This document shows positions 1 to 8,621 of a stretch of DNA of 64,000 nt, in pieces. The position numbers were made by a program, and so were the translations under genes. Each line of letters begins with the position of its first letter. The stretch's first letter is position 1. The notes under the pieces were generated by a model that worked only from the letters and a program-made list of their open reading frames with translations, was not told where the DNA came from and ran no database searches. Source of the stretch: Paenibacillus piri (GTDB lineage Bacteria > Bacillota > Bacilli > Paenibacillales > NBRC-103111); the NCBI RefSeq assembly GCF_004354045.1, contig NZ_SMRT01000001.1, positions 682,001 to 746,000 of the forward strand, written 5' to 3'.

Positions 1-1
1 G

Positions 2-427
2 GGCATCGAAAGCTGCTTGACTCCCAAAATGATTTTGCAGCCGATCGTCGAAAATTCGATCAAGCACGGCTTGGGCAGCCTTCCGCGCAGAGGCATGATC
101 TCGATTAAAATTTACGCGGAGGGGGCTGACATCAAGTATGCGGTAACGGATAACGGCGTAGGCATGAACGAGGAGCAGATGAGCCGGATTATGAGCTGGA
201 GCCAGGCGGGACCGGACGGCGTACCGCAGCGGGAGACGGTGCACAGCCTGTCCGAAGAACCGGGCGGAATCGGGCTTCGCAATGTGCATGAACGGATCGT
301 CATGTATTACGGCGAGCGCTACGGCCTGGCGATTTTCAGCGACCCGGGTCTTTTTACGACAGTTGAAATTTCCATTCCATTGTGCAAGGGGGAGACTTAT
401 GAAGCTGAACGTGCTTATTGCGGATGA
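2..427 (+). CDS. Sensor histidine kinase, C-terminal part (5' truncated by window edge)
   Basis: The visible 141 residues are the ATP-binding end of a YesM-type membrane sensor kinase. An N-box (ILQPIVENSIKHG) is followed by a G1 box (DNGVGM) and a G2 box (GGIGLRNVHERI), the order expected of a HATPase_c domain. The frame is open from base 2, so the sensor, membrane and phospho-acceptor histidine parts lie upstream of the window. It would phosphorylate the response regulator that follows. The two genes overlap by 29 bases (399-427), which supports translational coupling. The input signal cannot be judged from this fragment. In this bacterial group such pairs usually control carbohydrate importers. 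Confidence 0.93.
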   Translation, partial: GIESCLTPKMILQPIVENSIKHGLGSLPRRGMISIKIYAEGADIKYAVTDNGVGMNEEQMSRIMSWSQAGPDGVPQRETVHSLSEEPGGIGLRNVHERIVMYYGERYGLAIFSDPGLFTTVEISIPLCKGETYEAERAYCG

Positions 428-2012
428 CGAGCTGCTGATGCGCAACCGGCTCAGGTCGATGATCGCTTGGGAGAAGATGGGCTACAGCCTGTGCGGGGAA
501 GCGTCCAACGGGGCGGAAGCCGAGCGGATGATCGATGAGCTGCAGCCGGAAATCGTCATCCTGGACATCCATATGCCGCTTGTAGACGGCGTATGCATCG
601 CCAAGTCGCTGCACGACCGGCGCCGCTTCAGCAAGTTCATTGTGCTGAGCAGCTATGACAATTTCGATTACGTCAGAGACACGATGAGCTACGGTGCGAT
701 CGATTATTTGCTGAAGCACCGGCTCGATCCGCCGACCTTGCTCGAAGCGCTGCATAAAACGCGGGAGCGGATCAGGCTGGAGGCGGCGAATCATCGCGAG
801 AAGGAAACCGCGTTCAAATTCCGCGACATGTACAGTCCGATGCTGACGCAAAAGATGATCCACGATCTCATACTCGGCATCGGGCAAATAAAGGAGGAGG
901 GCTATGAGCATTTGAAAGCCAGCTTCAGCCCCCACCTGTCGCGCAATATGCTTTTGCTGGTGCTCCAAATCGACCGCATCGAGGCGGTCGCCGAAAAGCA
1001 GTCGGAGGAAGAAACGGCGTCGATGATCCGGACAATCCATCAATTATGCAAGCAGGCGATCGGCGAGCTGAGACACGGCTATGTGACCTATATGGATAAG
1101 GGACGATTTGCGCTGCTGCTGTCGTTTGCCGACGTGAAAAGCGAGCATGCGATTTTCCAGACCGTCTTTACGTTCAGGCAAAGGCTGGAGCAGACGCTGA
1201 AAATGTACTTGAATTTGTCTGCCGTCATCGGGCAGAGCGGGCTGTTCCATGCGCTGGGGGAGGTGGCGTCGCGCTACCAGTCGGCGGTTCGGCAAATGTA
1301 CGAGGTATCCGGTTCGGCGCTGCGGATCAGACTGCATGATCAGCCGCTGCCGGCGATGACCATACGTCAGGAGAAAGGGCTGCTCGCCAGCATCGACGAG
1401 CTGGACGCGCCGGGCATGGAGCAGGTAGTGAAGAGCTTGTTCCGCAGCGGGGCGCTGGCCGGCGACGATGCCCAACTGCATATGCTGGTTAACGAGCTGA
1501 TGCATATCGCGGTCAAGGTATGCGCCAGATCGGGACTCGAAGCCGGCTGGATCCGCAGCGTCTGGACTTCGGTCCTGCAGATGGAGCCGGAGCCCGAACG
1601 GGTCAGAGATCAACTGATCGCGACGTTCGCCCGGCTGATCGCCCAGCTTGAGCAAAGCGCCGGCGCGAAGCGGGTATCCAAATATGTCGGGGAAGCGATC
1701 CATTATGTAAAAAGCAATTACAACAAAAATATTTCGCTGGAGGAAACGGCCGGCCAAATTAAAATTTCACCGGCCTATTTAAGCAAACTGTTCAAGGACG
1801 AGATGAACGTGCCGTTCACGGAATATTTGAACCAGGTGAGGATCGAGGCGAGCCGCAAGCTGATCGAGCACGGAAGCTTTAAAGTGAAAGATTTGTTCGA
1901 GACGGTCGGATTTAACAATTACAGCTACTTTATAAAAGTGTTCAAAGAAATCGTAGGCATGACACCGCATATATATTCCAAAAAACGGAACGGCCGCCGC
2001 AGCTCCTCCTGA
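399..2012 (+). CDS. AraC-type two-component response regulator (YesN-like)
   Basis: 537 residues. The N-terminal receiver domain (about residues 3-125) has the acidic pair D9/D10, phospho-acceptor D56 (ILDIHMP) and K104-region lysine context typical of CheY folds. The middle is a poorly conserved linker of about 300 residues. The last about 100 residues form an AraC double helix-turn-helix (ISLEETAGQIKISPAYLSKL, then FETVGFNNYSYFIKVFKEIVG). I chose the ATG at 399, preceded by a purine-rich GGGGGAGA ribosome site, although the frame is open further upstream. It is the partner of the overlapping kinase. The regulated genes are not identifiable here; the next gene, a HAD phosphatase, is on the opposite strand. 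Confidence 0.93.
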   Translation: MKLNVLIADDELLMRNRLRSMIAWEKMGYSLCGEASNGAEAERMIDELQPEIVILDIHMPLVDGVCIAKSLHDRRRFSKFIVLSSYDNFDYVRDTMSYGAIDYLLKHRLDPPTLLEALHKTRERIRLEAANHREKETAFKFRDMYSPMLTQKMIHDLILGIGQIKEEGYEHLKASFSPHLSRNMLLLVLQIDRIEAVAEKQSEEETASMIRTIHQLCKQAIGELRHGYVTYMDKGRFALLLSFADVKSEHAIFQTVFTFRQRLEQTLKMYLNLSAVIGQSGLFHALGEVASRYQSAVRQMYEVSGSALRIRLHDQPLPAMTIRQEKGLLASIDELDAPGMEQVVKSLFRSGALAGDDAQLHMLVNELMHIAVKVCARSGLEAGWIRSVWTSVLQMEPEPERVRDQLIATFARLIAQLEQSAGAKRVSKYVGEAIHYVKSNYNKNISLEETAGQIKISPAYLSKLFKDEMNVPFTEYLNQVRIEASRKLIEHGSFKVKDLFETVGFNNYSYFIKVFKEIVGMTPHIYSKKRNGRRSSS

Positions 2013-2025
2013 ACATTGCCGAGCC

Positions 2026-2676
2026 CTACAGGTAGGCGTGCAGCTCGCGAATCCGTTCAATCCGACCGATAGCCGCCACGCCTCTGCTCTCCATTACGTC
2101 CAGATCGGTCTGATAGCTGATAAAAGGAACCCCGGCGTCGTTGGCGGCTTTGCCGTCGATCCACGAGTCGCCGAGGGAGATCCAGCCGCTGCGGGGAATA
2201 TGGGGACATCGTTCGAGCACATAATGATAGCCGGATGGCGACGGCTTGAGCGCGCTCATCTGCTCCCTGCCGGCGATCAGCTCGAAGCATGCGGCGATTC
2301 CCGTTTCCCGCAGCGCATGCAAGGCGGCGGGCAGGGCGTTGTTCGTCACGACCGTCAGCGTCAGTTTGCCGCGGACCGCGTCCAGAAAGTCGCGGACACC
2401 GGGCTCCAATCCGGCGCCCTGCATACCGGCCAGCTCATGCCGGGAAGCGATGTCCCATACTTGACGTTCCAGTTCGCCGCTTAAGCTTTGCCCGCGGGCC
2501 AGCTCGATGACCGTCGCCGTCGTATGCCGCTCGATGGGCAGGTCGTCCGGCAGTATGCGGCGCTCGACCAAAAAATCGAAAATCGCGAGCTTCATCGCGG
2601 GGAAGTCGATGGTTGATTTTAAAATCGTATTATCCATATCGAAAATGATGCCTTGAATTTGTCCCCGGTTATCCAT
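2026..2676 (-). CDS. HAD-superfamily hydrolase (phosphoglycolate phosphatase-like)
   Basis: 216 residues. The haloacid dehalogenase fold is shown by motif I (FDMDNT, D13 nucleophile and D15 acid/base), motif II (TVVTNN), and motif IV (SLGDSWIDGKAANDAG), with an alpha-helical cap between them. These enzymes hydrolyse small phosphate esters in the cytoplasm; the substrate cannot be read from sequence. The gene converges on the response regulator with only 13 bases between the two stops. The start ATG (2674-2676) has a GGGGGCGG sequence just upstream. Phosphoglycolate or a nucleotide/sugar phosphate are the usual family substrates, so the specific name is left open. Confidence 0.88.
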   Translation of the reverse strand: MDNRGQIQGIIFDMDNTILKSTIDFPAMKLAIFDFLVERRILPDDLPIERHTTATVIELARGQSLSGELERQVWDIASRHELAGMQGAGLEPGVRDFLDAVRGKLTLTVVTNNALPAALHALRETGIAACFELIAGREQMSALKPSPSGYHYVLERCPHIPRSGWISLGDSWIDGKAANDAGVPFISYQTDLDVMESRGVAAIGRIERIRELHAYL

Positions 2677-2848
2677 GGGTCCGCCCCCGCTCCGTTTGTT
2701 CTAAAAGCTGTCGTTCTTTACGCATATCGTATCACAGCGAACGATCCGGCGGGAAGCCGGAACGCCCGGCCACCCGGATCACCGGGGGCGATATTCCGCG
2801 CTTTTGCAACTGTGCCCCGAAGGAGGCGACAGGCGCTTTGGAAAGAAA

Positions 2849-2877
2849 TTGGACTGGCGGCGGCGTATCGGTATAAT
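2849..2877 (+). promoter_or_regulatory. SigA-type promoter of the GntR gene
   Basis: TTGGAC (2849-2854) and TATAAT (2872-2877) are separated by exactly 17 bases. This is a near-consensus vegetative promoter 77-87 bases ahead of the GntR-family start. The rest of 2677-2848 holds GC-rich sequence with no convincing gene. Confidence 0.75.
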
Positions 2878-2963
2878 AGGGGATATACAGAGACTGTCGA
2901 TGAAAAGGGATAAAGGCTTGGAGAATAGCTTCAGGGTGGGGCTCAATCGAGAGGGTGATCCGT

Positions 2964-3677
2964 TTGGAAATTCAAAAAATAGCGCCGCGCAAAATATACG
3001 AAGTGATAGCGGACCGGATTAAGGAGCAGATCGTCAGCGGTGCGCTGAAGCCGGGCGAAAAGCTGCCGTCGACGAAGGAGCTGGCCGAGCGGTTTCAGGT
3101 CGGACGGTCTACGCTGCGCGAAGCGTTGAGTGCGCTGAAAGCGATGGGGCTGGTCGAAATCCATCAGGGTGAGGGCAGCTACGTGCGCAGCATCGAGCCG
3201 CAAACTGTGGATTTGCCGGTATTCGACGCGCTGCTGATGAACCGCGAAACGGTGATCGAGCTGATCGAAGCCCGCAAAGCGCTGGAAATTTCCAACGCGG
3301 CGCTGGCCGCAGAGAAGCGGACCGATGAGGATTTGCAAAAATTCGAGGCGGTCTTGGGCAAAATGGAGCAGGTTTTGGGCGATGAAGAGGAAGGCGAACG
3401 GTCGGATATGCTGTTCCATCTGACGCTGGCGGAGGCGACGCACAACGCGATTATGGCCCGACTCCTCGATTCGATCTCGACGCAAATGCAGGTCGCGATC
3501 CGCGAGACGAGGCGGCTGCAGATGTATGCGAACAAGACGGTTTCCACGCAGCTGTGGCAGGAGCACAAAGCGATTTTCGAGGCGATCCGGAGCCGGGATG
3601 CGTCGGCGGCCCAGGAAGCGATGCGCAAACATTTGTTCCATGTCGAGCAGGTGCTGCTGCGGTATTTGAAAAAGTGA
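2964..3677 (+). CDS. FadR-subfamily GntR transcriptional regulator (LutR-like)
   Basis: 237 residues from TTG 2964. The winged helix (LPSTKELAERFQVGRSTLREALSALKAMGLVEI) is followed by an all-helical FCD ligand domain of FadR/LldR type, with histidines in HLTLAEATHN and the terminal HLFHVEQ region where FCD proteins bind metal. GAGAGGG at 2948-2954 lies about 9 bases before TTG 2964 and is too close to GTG 2955, so TTG is preferred; GTG 2955 would add three residues. It sits directly upstream of lutABC on the same strand, so it probably controls lactate utilisation. Bacillus subtilis LutR is the closest functional analogue I can name; the assignment is by family and position. Confidence 0.88.
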   Translation: MEIQKIAPRKIYEVIADRIKEQIVSGALKPGEKLPSTKELAERFQVGRSTLREALSALKAMGLVEIHQGEGSYVRSIEPQTVDLPVFDALLMNRETVIELIEARKALEISNAALAAEKRTDEDLQKFEAVLGKMEQVLGDEEEGERSDMLFHLTLAEATHNAIMARLLDSISTQMQVAIRETRRLQMYANKTVSTQLWQEHKAIFEAIRSRDASAAQEAMRKHLFHVEQVLLRYLKK

Positions 3678-3681
3678 ACTC

Positions 3682-3736
3682 GTTCAGCGTTGCTGAACAT
3701 CGGGGAATCAGATGGGGACTCTACCTCACCTGATTC
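3682..3736 (+). promoter_or_regulatory. Two inverted repeats between the GntR gene and lutA
   Basis: GTTCAGC-GTT-GCTGAAC (3682-3698) is a perfect 7-base inverted repeat starting 4 bases after the GntR stop. A second, longer one follows: arms 3705-3717 and 3724-3736 (GAATCAG...CTGATTC, 11 of 13 positions paired, 6-base loop). No T-run follows either, so they fit operators or an mRNA-processing hairpin better than a terminator. The rest of the 225-base gap holds two near-direct copies of CTGATAAC at about 3851-3867, just before lutA. Confidence 0.55.
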
Positions 3737-3902
3737 AAGGCCACCTTAGAGGCGGGGGTCTTAACCCGATAAAGTCGTAATCGGATAAACCGCGGAGCAC
3801 AAAGGGAATTCCCGAAATCAGCGGCAAAGGACTTCCCAAAACTCAACTTATCTGATAACCTGATAACTGGAAGAGATGCTTAAAGTAAAGGTAGGATTGC
3901 CG

Positions 3903-4649
3903 ATGCGAGTTTCCATATTTATTACATGCTTGGCGGATCAATTGTATCCGGAGGTAGGAGAAAGCGTTGTCAGGCTGCTGCACCGCTACGGCTGCGAGGT
4001 CGATTTTCCCGAGCTGCAGACGTGCTGCGGCCAGCCTGCGTTTAACAGCGGTTACCAGGATGAGGCCCGCGAGGTGGCCAGAGGGATGATCCGCGCGTTC
4101 GAACATAGCGACTACGTGGTGTCGCCCTCGGGTTCCTGTACGGGGATGGTGCATCACTATTACCCGCAGCTGTTTGCCGACGAGCCGGAGTGGCTGGGCA
4201 AAGCCGAGGCGCTGGTCGAAAAGACGTACGAATTTTCGCAGTTTCTGGTCAACGTGCTGGGCGTGGCCGATGTGGGCGCCGTTCTAAACGAAAAAGTTAC
4301 TTATCACCCGTCATGCCACGCGATGCGCCTGCTCGGGGTCAGGGATGAACCCGTCAAGCTGCTGGCCAACGTCAAAGGGCTCGAGCTGATCGATCTGCCG
4401 AAAAAAGAAGACTGCTGCGGCTTCGGCGGCACGTTTGCGGTTAAAATGGCGGATATGTCGGAAGCGATGGTATGCGAGAAGGCGGGGCATGTATGCTCAA
4501 CCGGAGCGGGTGTGCTGGTCGGTACGGATATGGGCTGTCTGATGAATATCGGCGGACGTTTGAATAAAGAGAACCAACCGGTTCGCGTCATGCATTTGGC
4601 GCAGCTGCTGGAGGAAGGGGTGAAGCAGAGTGAGTCAGGCGACAAATGA
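3903..4649 (+). CDS. lutA: L-lactate utilisation protein LutA (CCG-domain Fe-S subunit)
   Basis: 248 residues. Two cysteine-rich CCG domains are visible: the first around TCCGQPAFNSG and the second as YHPSCHAMRLLG followed by DCCGFGGTFAVK. These domains bind the Fe-S or heterodisulfide-type cofactor of the LutABC complex, which oxidises L-lactate to pyruvate in the cytoplasm. I chose ATG 3903 because AAGGTAGG precedes it at about 7 bases; nine more upstream codons are open but lack a ribosome site. The next gene, lutB, overlaps the end by 20 bases, which supports a coupled operon. No lactate permease gene is present in this cluster. Confidence 0.95.
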   Translation: MRVSIFITCLADQLYPEVGESVVRLLHRYGCEVDFPELQTCCGQPAFNSGYQDEAREVARGMIRAFEHSDYVVSPSGSCTGMVHHYYPQLFADEPEWLGKAEALVEKTYEFSQFLVNVLGVADVGAVLNEKVTYHPSCHAMRLLGVRDEPVKLLANVKGLELIDLPKKEDCCGFGGTFAVKMADMSEAMVCEKAGHVCSTGAGVLVGTDMGCLMNIGGRLNKENQPVRVMHLAQLLEEGVKQSESGDK

Positions 4650-6249
4650 AAAAGAGCTTATCGGGACCGGCTTAAAAAAGCGGACCGAGGAAGCGCTGGC
4701 CGATGACTTTCTGCGCAAGGCGGTCGCATTTACGACGGATAAGCTGAAAACCGGGAAGCTCAAGGCGATGGACGACTTCGGCCAATGGGAAGCGTGGCGC
4801 GAGCGGGGGCAGCAAATTCGCAAGCACGTCATCGATCATCTCGATTACTATTTGACGCAATTTACCGACAACGTGGCGAAGGCGGGCGGACACGTCTATT
4901 TTTGCCGGACGGCCGAAGAAGCGGTCAAGGTGTTCATGGACTTGGCGGAGAAGCGCAAGGCCAAGCTGGTCGCCAAAGGCAAATCGATGGTATCCGAGGA
5001 AATCCATCTGAACCATCATTTGGAGGAGCGAGGCATCGAGGCGATCGAGACCGATCTGGGCGAATATATATTGCAGCTGGCGAAGGAAACCCCTTCGCAC
5101 TTGATTATCCCGGCGATCCATAAGAACAAGCAGCAAATCGCCGATCTGTTCAACGAGGAGTCCGGCGAGACGTTCCCGCCGGAAACGAAGGTGCTGGCCG
5201 GCTATGCGAAGCAGCGGCTGCGCAATTATTTCCTGGAGGCCGATATCGGCCTCACCGGCTGCAATTTCGGCGTCGCCGAATCCGGATCGATCACGCTCGT
5301 ATCGAACGAAGGGAACGGGCGGATGGTCAGCACGATTCCGAAATCGCATGTCGTGATCATGGGGATGGAACGGCTCGTGCCGACGTTCGACGACCTGGAG
5401 GTCGTGCTCAATCTGCTGGCGCGCAGCGCGACCGGTCAGAAGCTGACGACGTACACGTCGATGATTACGGGACCACGCCGTGCGGGCGAGCTCGACGGAC
5501 CGGAGGAGCTGCACCTGATTGTTTTGGACAACGGCCGTTCGGCGCAGCTGGGCGATCCGGTGTTTCAGGAAGTGCTGCACTGCATCCGCTGTGCAGCATG
5601 CCTGAACGTGTGCCCCGTGTATCGCCACGTGGGCGGACACACCTACGGCAGCGTGTACAGCGGCCCGATCGGGGCCGTTCTGACGCCGCTGCTGCAGCAG
5701 GACATGAAGGAAGCGGGCCAGCTGGCCTACGCTTCCAGCCTGTGCGGGGCATGCTACGAGGCATGCCCGGTCAAGATCCCGCTGCACGACATGCTCGTGC
5801 AGCTGCGCGCCCGCAAGGTCAAGCTGGGGCTGACCCCGCTTGCCGAGCGCGCCGCCTTCAAAACGTTCCAAACGGCGTTCGGGAACGTGAAGCTGTACAA
5901 AATGGCGACGAAGTCCGCCTATTATATGCAGAAGCCCTTCATCAGCAAAGGCTTCATCAAGAATGGGCCGGGACCGATGTCCGGCTGGACGCAGTCGCGC
6001 TTCTTCCCGATGAAGCCGAAGCAATCGTTCCGCGACCGCTGGGCGGCGCTGCAGCAGGAGCTTGCGGCCGGCGGCGGGGGCGGCATTGGCGGTGCGGAAG
6101 CGCCGCGGGAGCGGAATGTGTCAACCGGCTTGCCGGACTCGCCGGGTTCATCAGGCTCATCGGGCCCGCAAGACATGTCAGGCGCGGCGGGCGGCGCCAA
6201 CGGGAATGCCGCTGAAGGATCGGCGTATAAGCGGGGTGACAATCAATGA
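4630..6249 (+). CDS. lutB: L-lactate utilisation protein LutB (LUD and 4Fe-4S subunit)
   Basis: 539 residues, GTG start behind GAGGAAGGGG. The N-terminal two-thirds is a LUD domain, with GLTGCNFGVAESGSITLVSN as its signature. It is followed by two ferredoxin-type 4Fe-4S motifs (CIRCAACLNVCP and CGACYEACP). It is the electron-transfer subunit of the LutABC lactate oxidase. The last about 60 residues, after the conserved RDRWAALQQE segment, are a Gly/Ser/Pro/Ala-rich low-complexity tail with no family counterpart that I recognise. The family is usually about 470-480 residues, so the tail explains the extra length. It overlaps lutC by 4 bases (ATGA). Confidence 0.96.
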   Translation: MSQATNEKELIGTGLKKRTEEALADDFLRKAVAFTTDKLKTGKLKAMDDFGQWEAWRERGQQIRKHVIDHLDYYLTQFTDNVAKAGGHVYFCRTAEEAVKVFMDLAEKRKAKLVAKGKSMVSEEIHLNHHLEERGIEAIETDLGEYILQLAKETPSHLIIPAIHKNKQQIADLFNEESGETFPPETKVLAGYAKQRLRNYFLEADIGLTGCNFGVAESGSITLVSNEGNGRMVSTIPKSHVVIMGMERLVPTFDDLEVVLNLLARSATGQKLTTYTSMITGPRRAGELDGPEELHLIVLDNGRSAQLGDPVFQEVLHCIRCAACLNVCPVYRHVGGHTYGSVYSGPIGAVLTPLLQQDMKEAGQLAYASSLCGACYEACPVKIPLHDMLVQLRARKVKLGLTPLAERAAFKTFQTAFGNVKLYKMATKSAYYMQKPFISKGFIKNGPGPMSGWTQSRFFPMKPKQSFRDRWAALQQELAAGGGGGIGGAEAPRERNVSTGLPDSPGSSGSSGPQDMSGAAGGANGNAAEGSAYKRGDNQ

Positions 6250-7016
6250 GTACAGGCAGCATACAAGGACGCGAGGCGTTCATTGCCAATATTTCGTCGC
6301 GGCTCGGCCGCAAAACGCCGGCAGCCGCGGCGCCGGAGCATCCGCATCGCGGCGCGCCGGATTTCTACAAAGCGGTCGAACGGACGACCGACGAGCGGAT
6401 TCAGCTGTTTACCGACAACTGGATGGCGCTGACTGGCAAGGTGCTCGTCGTCGAGGCCTCCGAAGCGCCGGAGCGGATCGGCGGCTGGCTGCAGGAGATT
6501 GCGGGCGAGCTGAAGGTCACGCGCGTTTCCCGCTGGGAGCATGACGGCCTCGCCGCGCTCGGCCTCGACGAAGCGCTCGCCGCTGCGGGCGTCGAGGTCG
6601 TGCCGTGGAAGGAAGCGGCCGCAGACGGCGATGAAGAGCTGCCGGCTGCCGATGCCGGCTCCAACTGGGCGCGGCGCAGCGAGCTGCTGCGCCGCACCGA
6701 ACGGTGCCAGCTGGGCATCGTCTGGCCGGATTACGCGATCGCCAACACGAGCACGCTCGTGCTGCAATGCTCGCCGGAGCGGGGGCGTTCGGTCAGCCTG
6801 CTCACCGATATTTTGTTCGCCGTATTCCGGGCGGACCAACTGGTTACCCGGATGGGCGAGGCGTTCGACGGCGTGAGGGAAGGCAAAACCGCCGCCGCTC
6901 AATACCCGTCGTCGCTCAACCTGATCACGGGCCCGAGCCGAAGCGCCGATATCGAGAACGATTTGACGATCGGCATTCACGGTCCTGGCAAAGTCTACGC
7001 CGTCATTATCAAGTAA
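6246..7016 (+). CDS. lutC: L-lactate utilisation protein LutC (LUD domain)
   Basis: 256 residues, one LUD domain. The C-terminal signature ITGPSRSADIENDLTIGIHG is the strong family mark. Third subunit of the cytoplasmic lactate-oxidising complex. The start overlaps the lutB stop by 4 bases. A strong terminator follows at 7150-7195, so the operon ends here. Confidence 0.95.
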   Translation: MSTGSIQGREAFIANISSRLGRKTPAAAAPEHPHRGAPDFYKAVERTTDERIQLFTDNWMALTGKVLVVEASEAPERIGGWLQEIAGELKVTRVSRWEHDGLAALGLDEALAAAGVEVVPWKEAAADGDEELPAADAGSNWARRSELLRRTERCQLGIVWPDYAIANTSTLVLQCSPERGRSVSLLTDILFAVFRADQLVTRMGEAFDGVREGKTAAAQYPSSLNLITGPSRSADIENDLTIGIHGPGKVYAVIIK

Positions 7017-7149
7017 GCGTTCTTGACGGGACTTTGTGCCCTCGACTCCGGATTTCAACCGCTGGAGCAGGTACGATCCAGAAATTGGGGGTCAGCCGTC
7101 ATTCGTTTAAATGATCCGCCGGCAGGCTTTACACCGGACTTCCGGATCG

Positions 7150-7195
7150 CGACCGTCCGCCGATACTTTTACGGCGGGCGGTCGTTTGTTTTTTC
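7150..7195 (+). terminator. Rho-independent terminator after lutABC
   Basis: Arms 7150-7162 (CGACCGTCCGCCG) and 7172-7184 pair over 13 positions with one G-U, around a 9-base loop, followed by a T-rich run (TTTGTTTTTT). It lies between lutC and the convergent YfiT gene. Confidence 0.9.
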
Positions 7196-7209
7196 GAAAC
7201 AATGACTGC

Positions 7210-7734
7210 TCAATGCCACCCCGAACGCTGTTTCAGAGCGGCGATTTGCGCGATATGATGCCGGTCGTGCCAAGCGTATCTTTGCATGGCCGTATCAAGA
7301 CTCATGACGCCGTGCGTGGGGCTCGTAAATGTTCTTTGAAAGTCCGTAGGATGCAAGGAGCGGAGCAAGGCCGCAAAACGGCCGTAAAGCGACTCCATCA
7401 TAACCAGCGAAGCTTCAATGGGCACTTGGTAATCGCCGAGCTCCGCCCATAAATCTTCCCGGTAAGAACCGGCAATCGGGCGTTCCTCCGTAAGCGCCCG
7501 CTTGAATCGGATAAAGGCGTTCATATCGTTATCGGCCATGTGATGGATGACCTGCCGGACAGTCCAGCCTCCAGGCCGGTACGGTGTCTCCAGCTGCTCT
7601 GAATTCAGGCTCTGCACATTCAGCCTGACGATGCTCGGAATTTCCGTCATTTCCCCGATCCAGCTGCTGCGCTGCTCCGGAGTCGGATTCGGCACCGGTT
7701 CGAATGTTCCGATCGGATAACGGAGACGATCCAT
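7210..7734 (-). CDS. YfiT/BstA-like DinB-family protein (putative bacillithiol transferase)
   Basis: 174 residues. The four-helix DinB fold with the YfiT signature is visible: YPIGTFEPVP at the start, GGWTVRQVIHHMADNDMN in the middle and YAWHDRHHIAQI at the end. The histidines in VIHHMAD and in WHDRHH are the expected metal ligands. Family members bind nickel or zinc, and Bacillus homologues conjugate bacillithiol to electrophiles. The ATG has GAGGGTGAG upstream. The gene is divergent from the membrane protein-TetR pair, so their operators at 7839-7886 may also influence it, though they lie nearer the other promoter. Confidence 0.88.
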   Translation of the reverse strand: MDRLRYPIGTFEPVPNPTPEQRSSWIGEMTEIPSIVRLNVQSLNSEQLETPYRPGGWTVRQVIHHMADNDMNAFIRFKRALTEERPIAGSYREDLWAELGDYQVPIEASLVMMESLYGRFAALLRSLHPTDFQRTFTSPTHGVMSLDTAMQRYAWHDRHHIAQIAALKQRSGWH

Positions 7735-7835
7735 ATACTCACCCTCTTAACGGTTTGAATTTGAAACGGTCAACCTATTCTCTTATTCAATTCCCAGTGC
7801 GTGAATTCCTTGCCGGCATGTATTCGATTTTCCCA

Positions 7836-7864
7836 TTGACATACCTACCGAAGGTATGTAAAAT
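7836..7864 (+). promoter_or_regulatory. Consensus promoter of the membrane protein-TetR operon
   Basis: TTGACA (7836-7841) and TAAAAT (7859-7864) with a 17-base spacer. The spacer is almost entirely occupied by the first palindromic operator. Confidence 0.85.
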
Positions 7865-7886
7865 AAATAATACCTACCGAAGGTAT
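7839..7886. promoter_or_regulatory. Tandem palindromic operators (probable TetR autoregulation)
   Basis: Operator 1 (7839-7859) has perfect 8-base arms ACATACCT and AGGTATGT around ACCGA. Operator 2 (7870-7886) repeats the core with 6-base arms ATACCT and AGGTAT around the same ACCGA. Their centres are 29 bases apart, roughly three helical turns. The first fills the -35/-10 spacer and the second covers the start-site region, the classic layout for repression by a dimeric TetR protein. The TetR gene is the second gene of this transcript. Confidence 0.85.
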
Positions 7887-7994
7887 GTGGATGCAATTAC
7901 CGCAATTTGCGATACGGCAGTTCCTTACCCTATTCCGTATGCGGAATCACGGACTTTCACGAACGAGCTTTCCGGCAGAAAGGAACCGAGTCCA

Positions 7995-8600
7995 ATGAAC
8001 AAGACGAGAAATGAAATTATGATTACGGTTTTGTTGAACATTGCATTGCCTTATTTGGCCTACACGCTGCTGGTTCCTTATACGAGCGGGCTCACGGCCC
8101 TCTCGGCGGCCGCATTGATCCCGTTATGCGATTCGTTGTTTAATTTGATCCGGACAAGGAAGGTGGACGCCTTCTCCAGCTTTATTCTTCTCAGCATTGT
8201 GCTCGGGATCGCAGCCGTCTTCATTGGCGGGGATGAGAGATTTATTTTGCTGCGGGAGTCTTATATTACGGGGGTCATGGGCATCCTGTTTATGGCTTCC
8301 CTTTGCTTTGCCAGACCGCTCATTTATTATTTTGCCGAAAGGTTTATGGGACGCGATTCGAGCCTAGACGAGAAATGGACCCGGTTTCCGGGTGTGCGGC
8401 GAACGTTTCGGATGATCACGCTCGTCTGGGGAATAAGCCTGCTTTTCGAGGCTTGTTTGAAGGTTATGCTCGTCTATTCGATCTCGGTGCCCGATTTTCT
8501 GATCGTCTCTCCGATCGTCACCTACGGCATTATCGGATTGACAATCTGGTGGAACGTTCAATTTGTCCGGCAAGTAAAGAGGAAGTCCGCGATACAATAA
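7995..8600 (+). CDS. Integral membrane protein, VC0807-like
   Basis: 201 residues with about six hydrophobic segments (for example ITVLLNIALPYLAYTLLVPY, FILLSIVLGIAAVFIGG, GVMGILFMASLCFARPLIYY, and FLIVSPIVTYGIIGLTIWW). The overall layout resembles the VC0807 family of unknown function. I chose ATG 7995 behind AAAGGAACC; the frame is open far upstream through the promoter, which cannot be coding. It is first in a two-gene operon with the TetR regulator 21 bases downstream. A pump-like or stress-protection role is only suggested by the TetR pairing. Confidence 0.75.
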   Translation: MNKTRNEIMITVLLNIALPYLAYTLLVPYTSGLTALSAAALIPLCDSLFNLIRTRKVDAFSSFILLSIVLGIAAVFIGGDERFILLRESYITGVMGILFMASLCFARPLIYYFAERFMGRDSSLDEKWTRFPGVRRTFRMITLVWGISLLFEACLKVMLVYSISVPDFLIVSPIVTYGIIGLTIWWNVQFVRQVKRKSAIQ

Positions 8601-8621
8601 ACGTACATTGAGGTGATCCCC

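Noticed and set aside
4672..6024. 450-codon open frame antisense to lutB
   Set aside because: It mirrors the lutB codon pattern, is rich in His/Arg/Gln as expected of a GC-rich antisense frame, and has no ribosome site or family motif.
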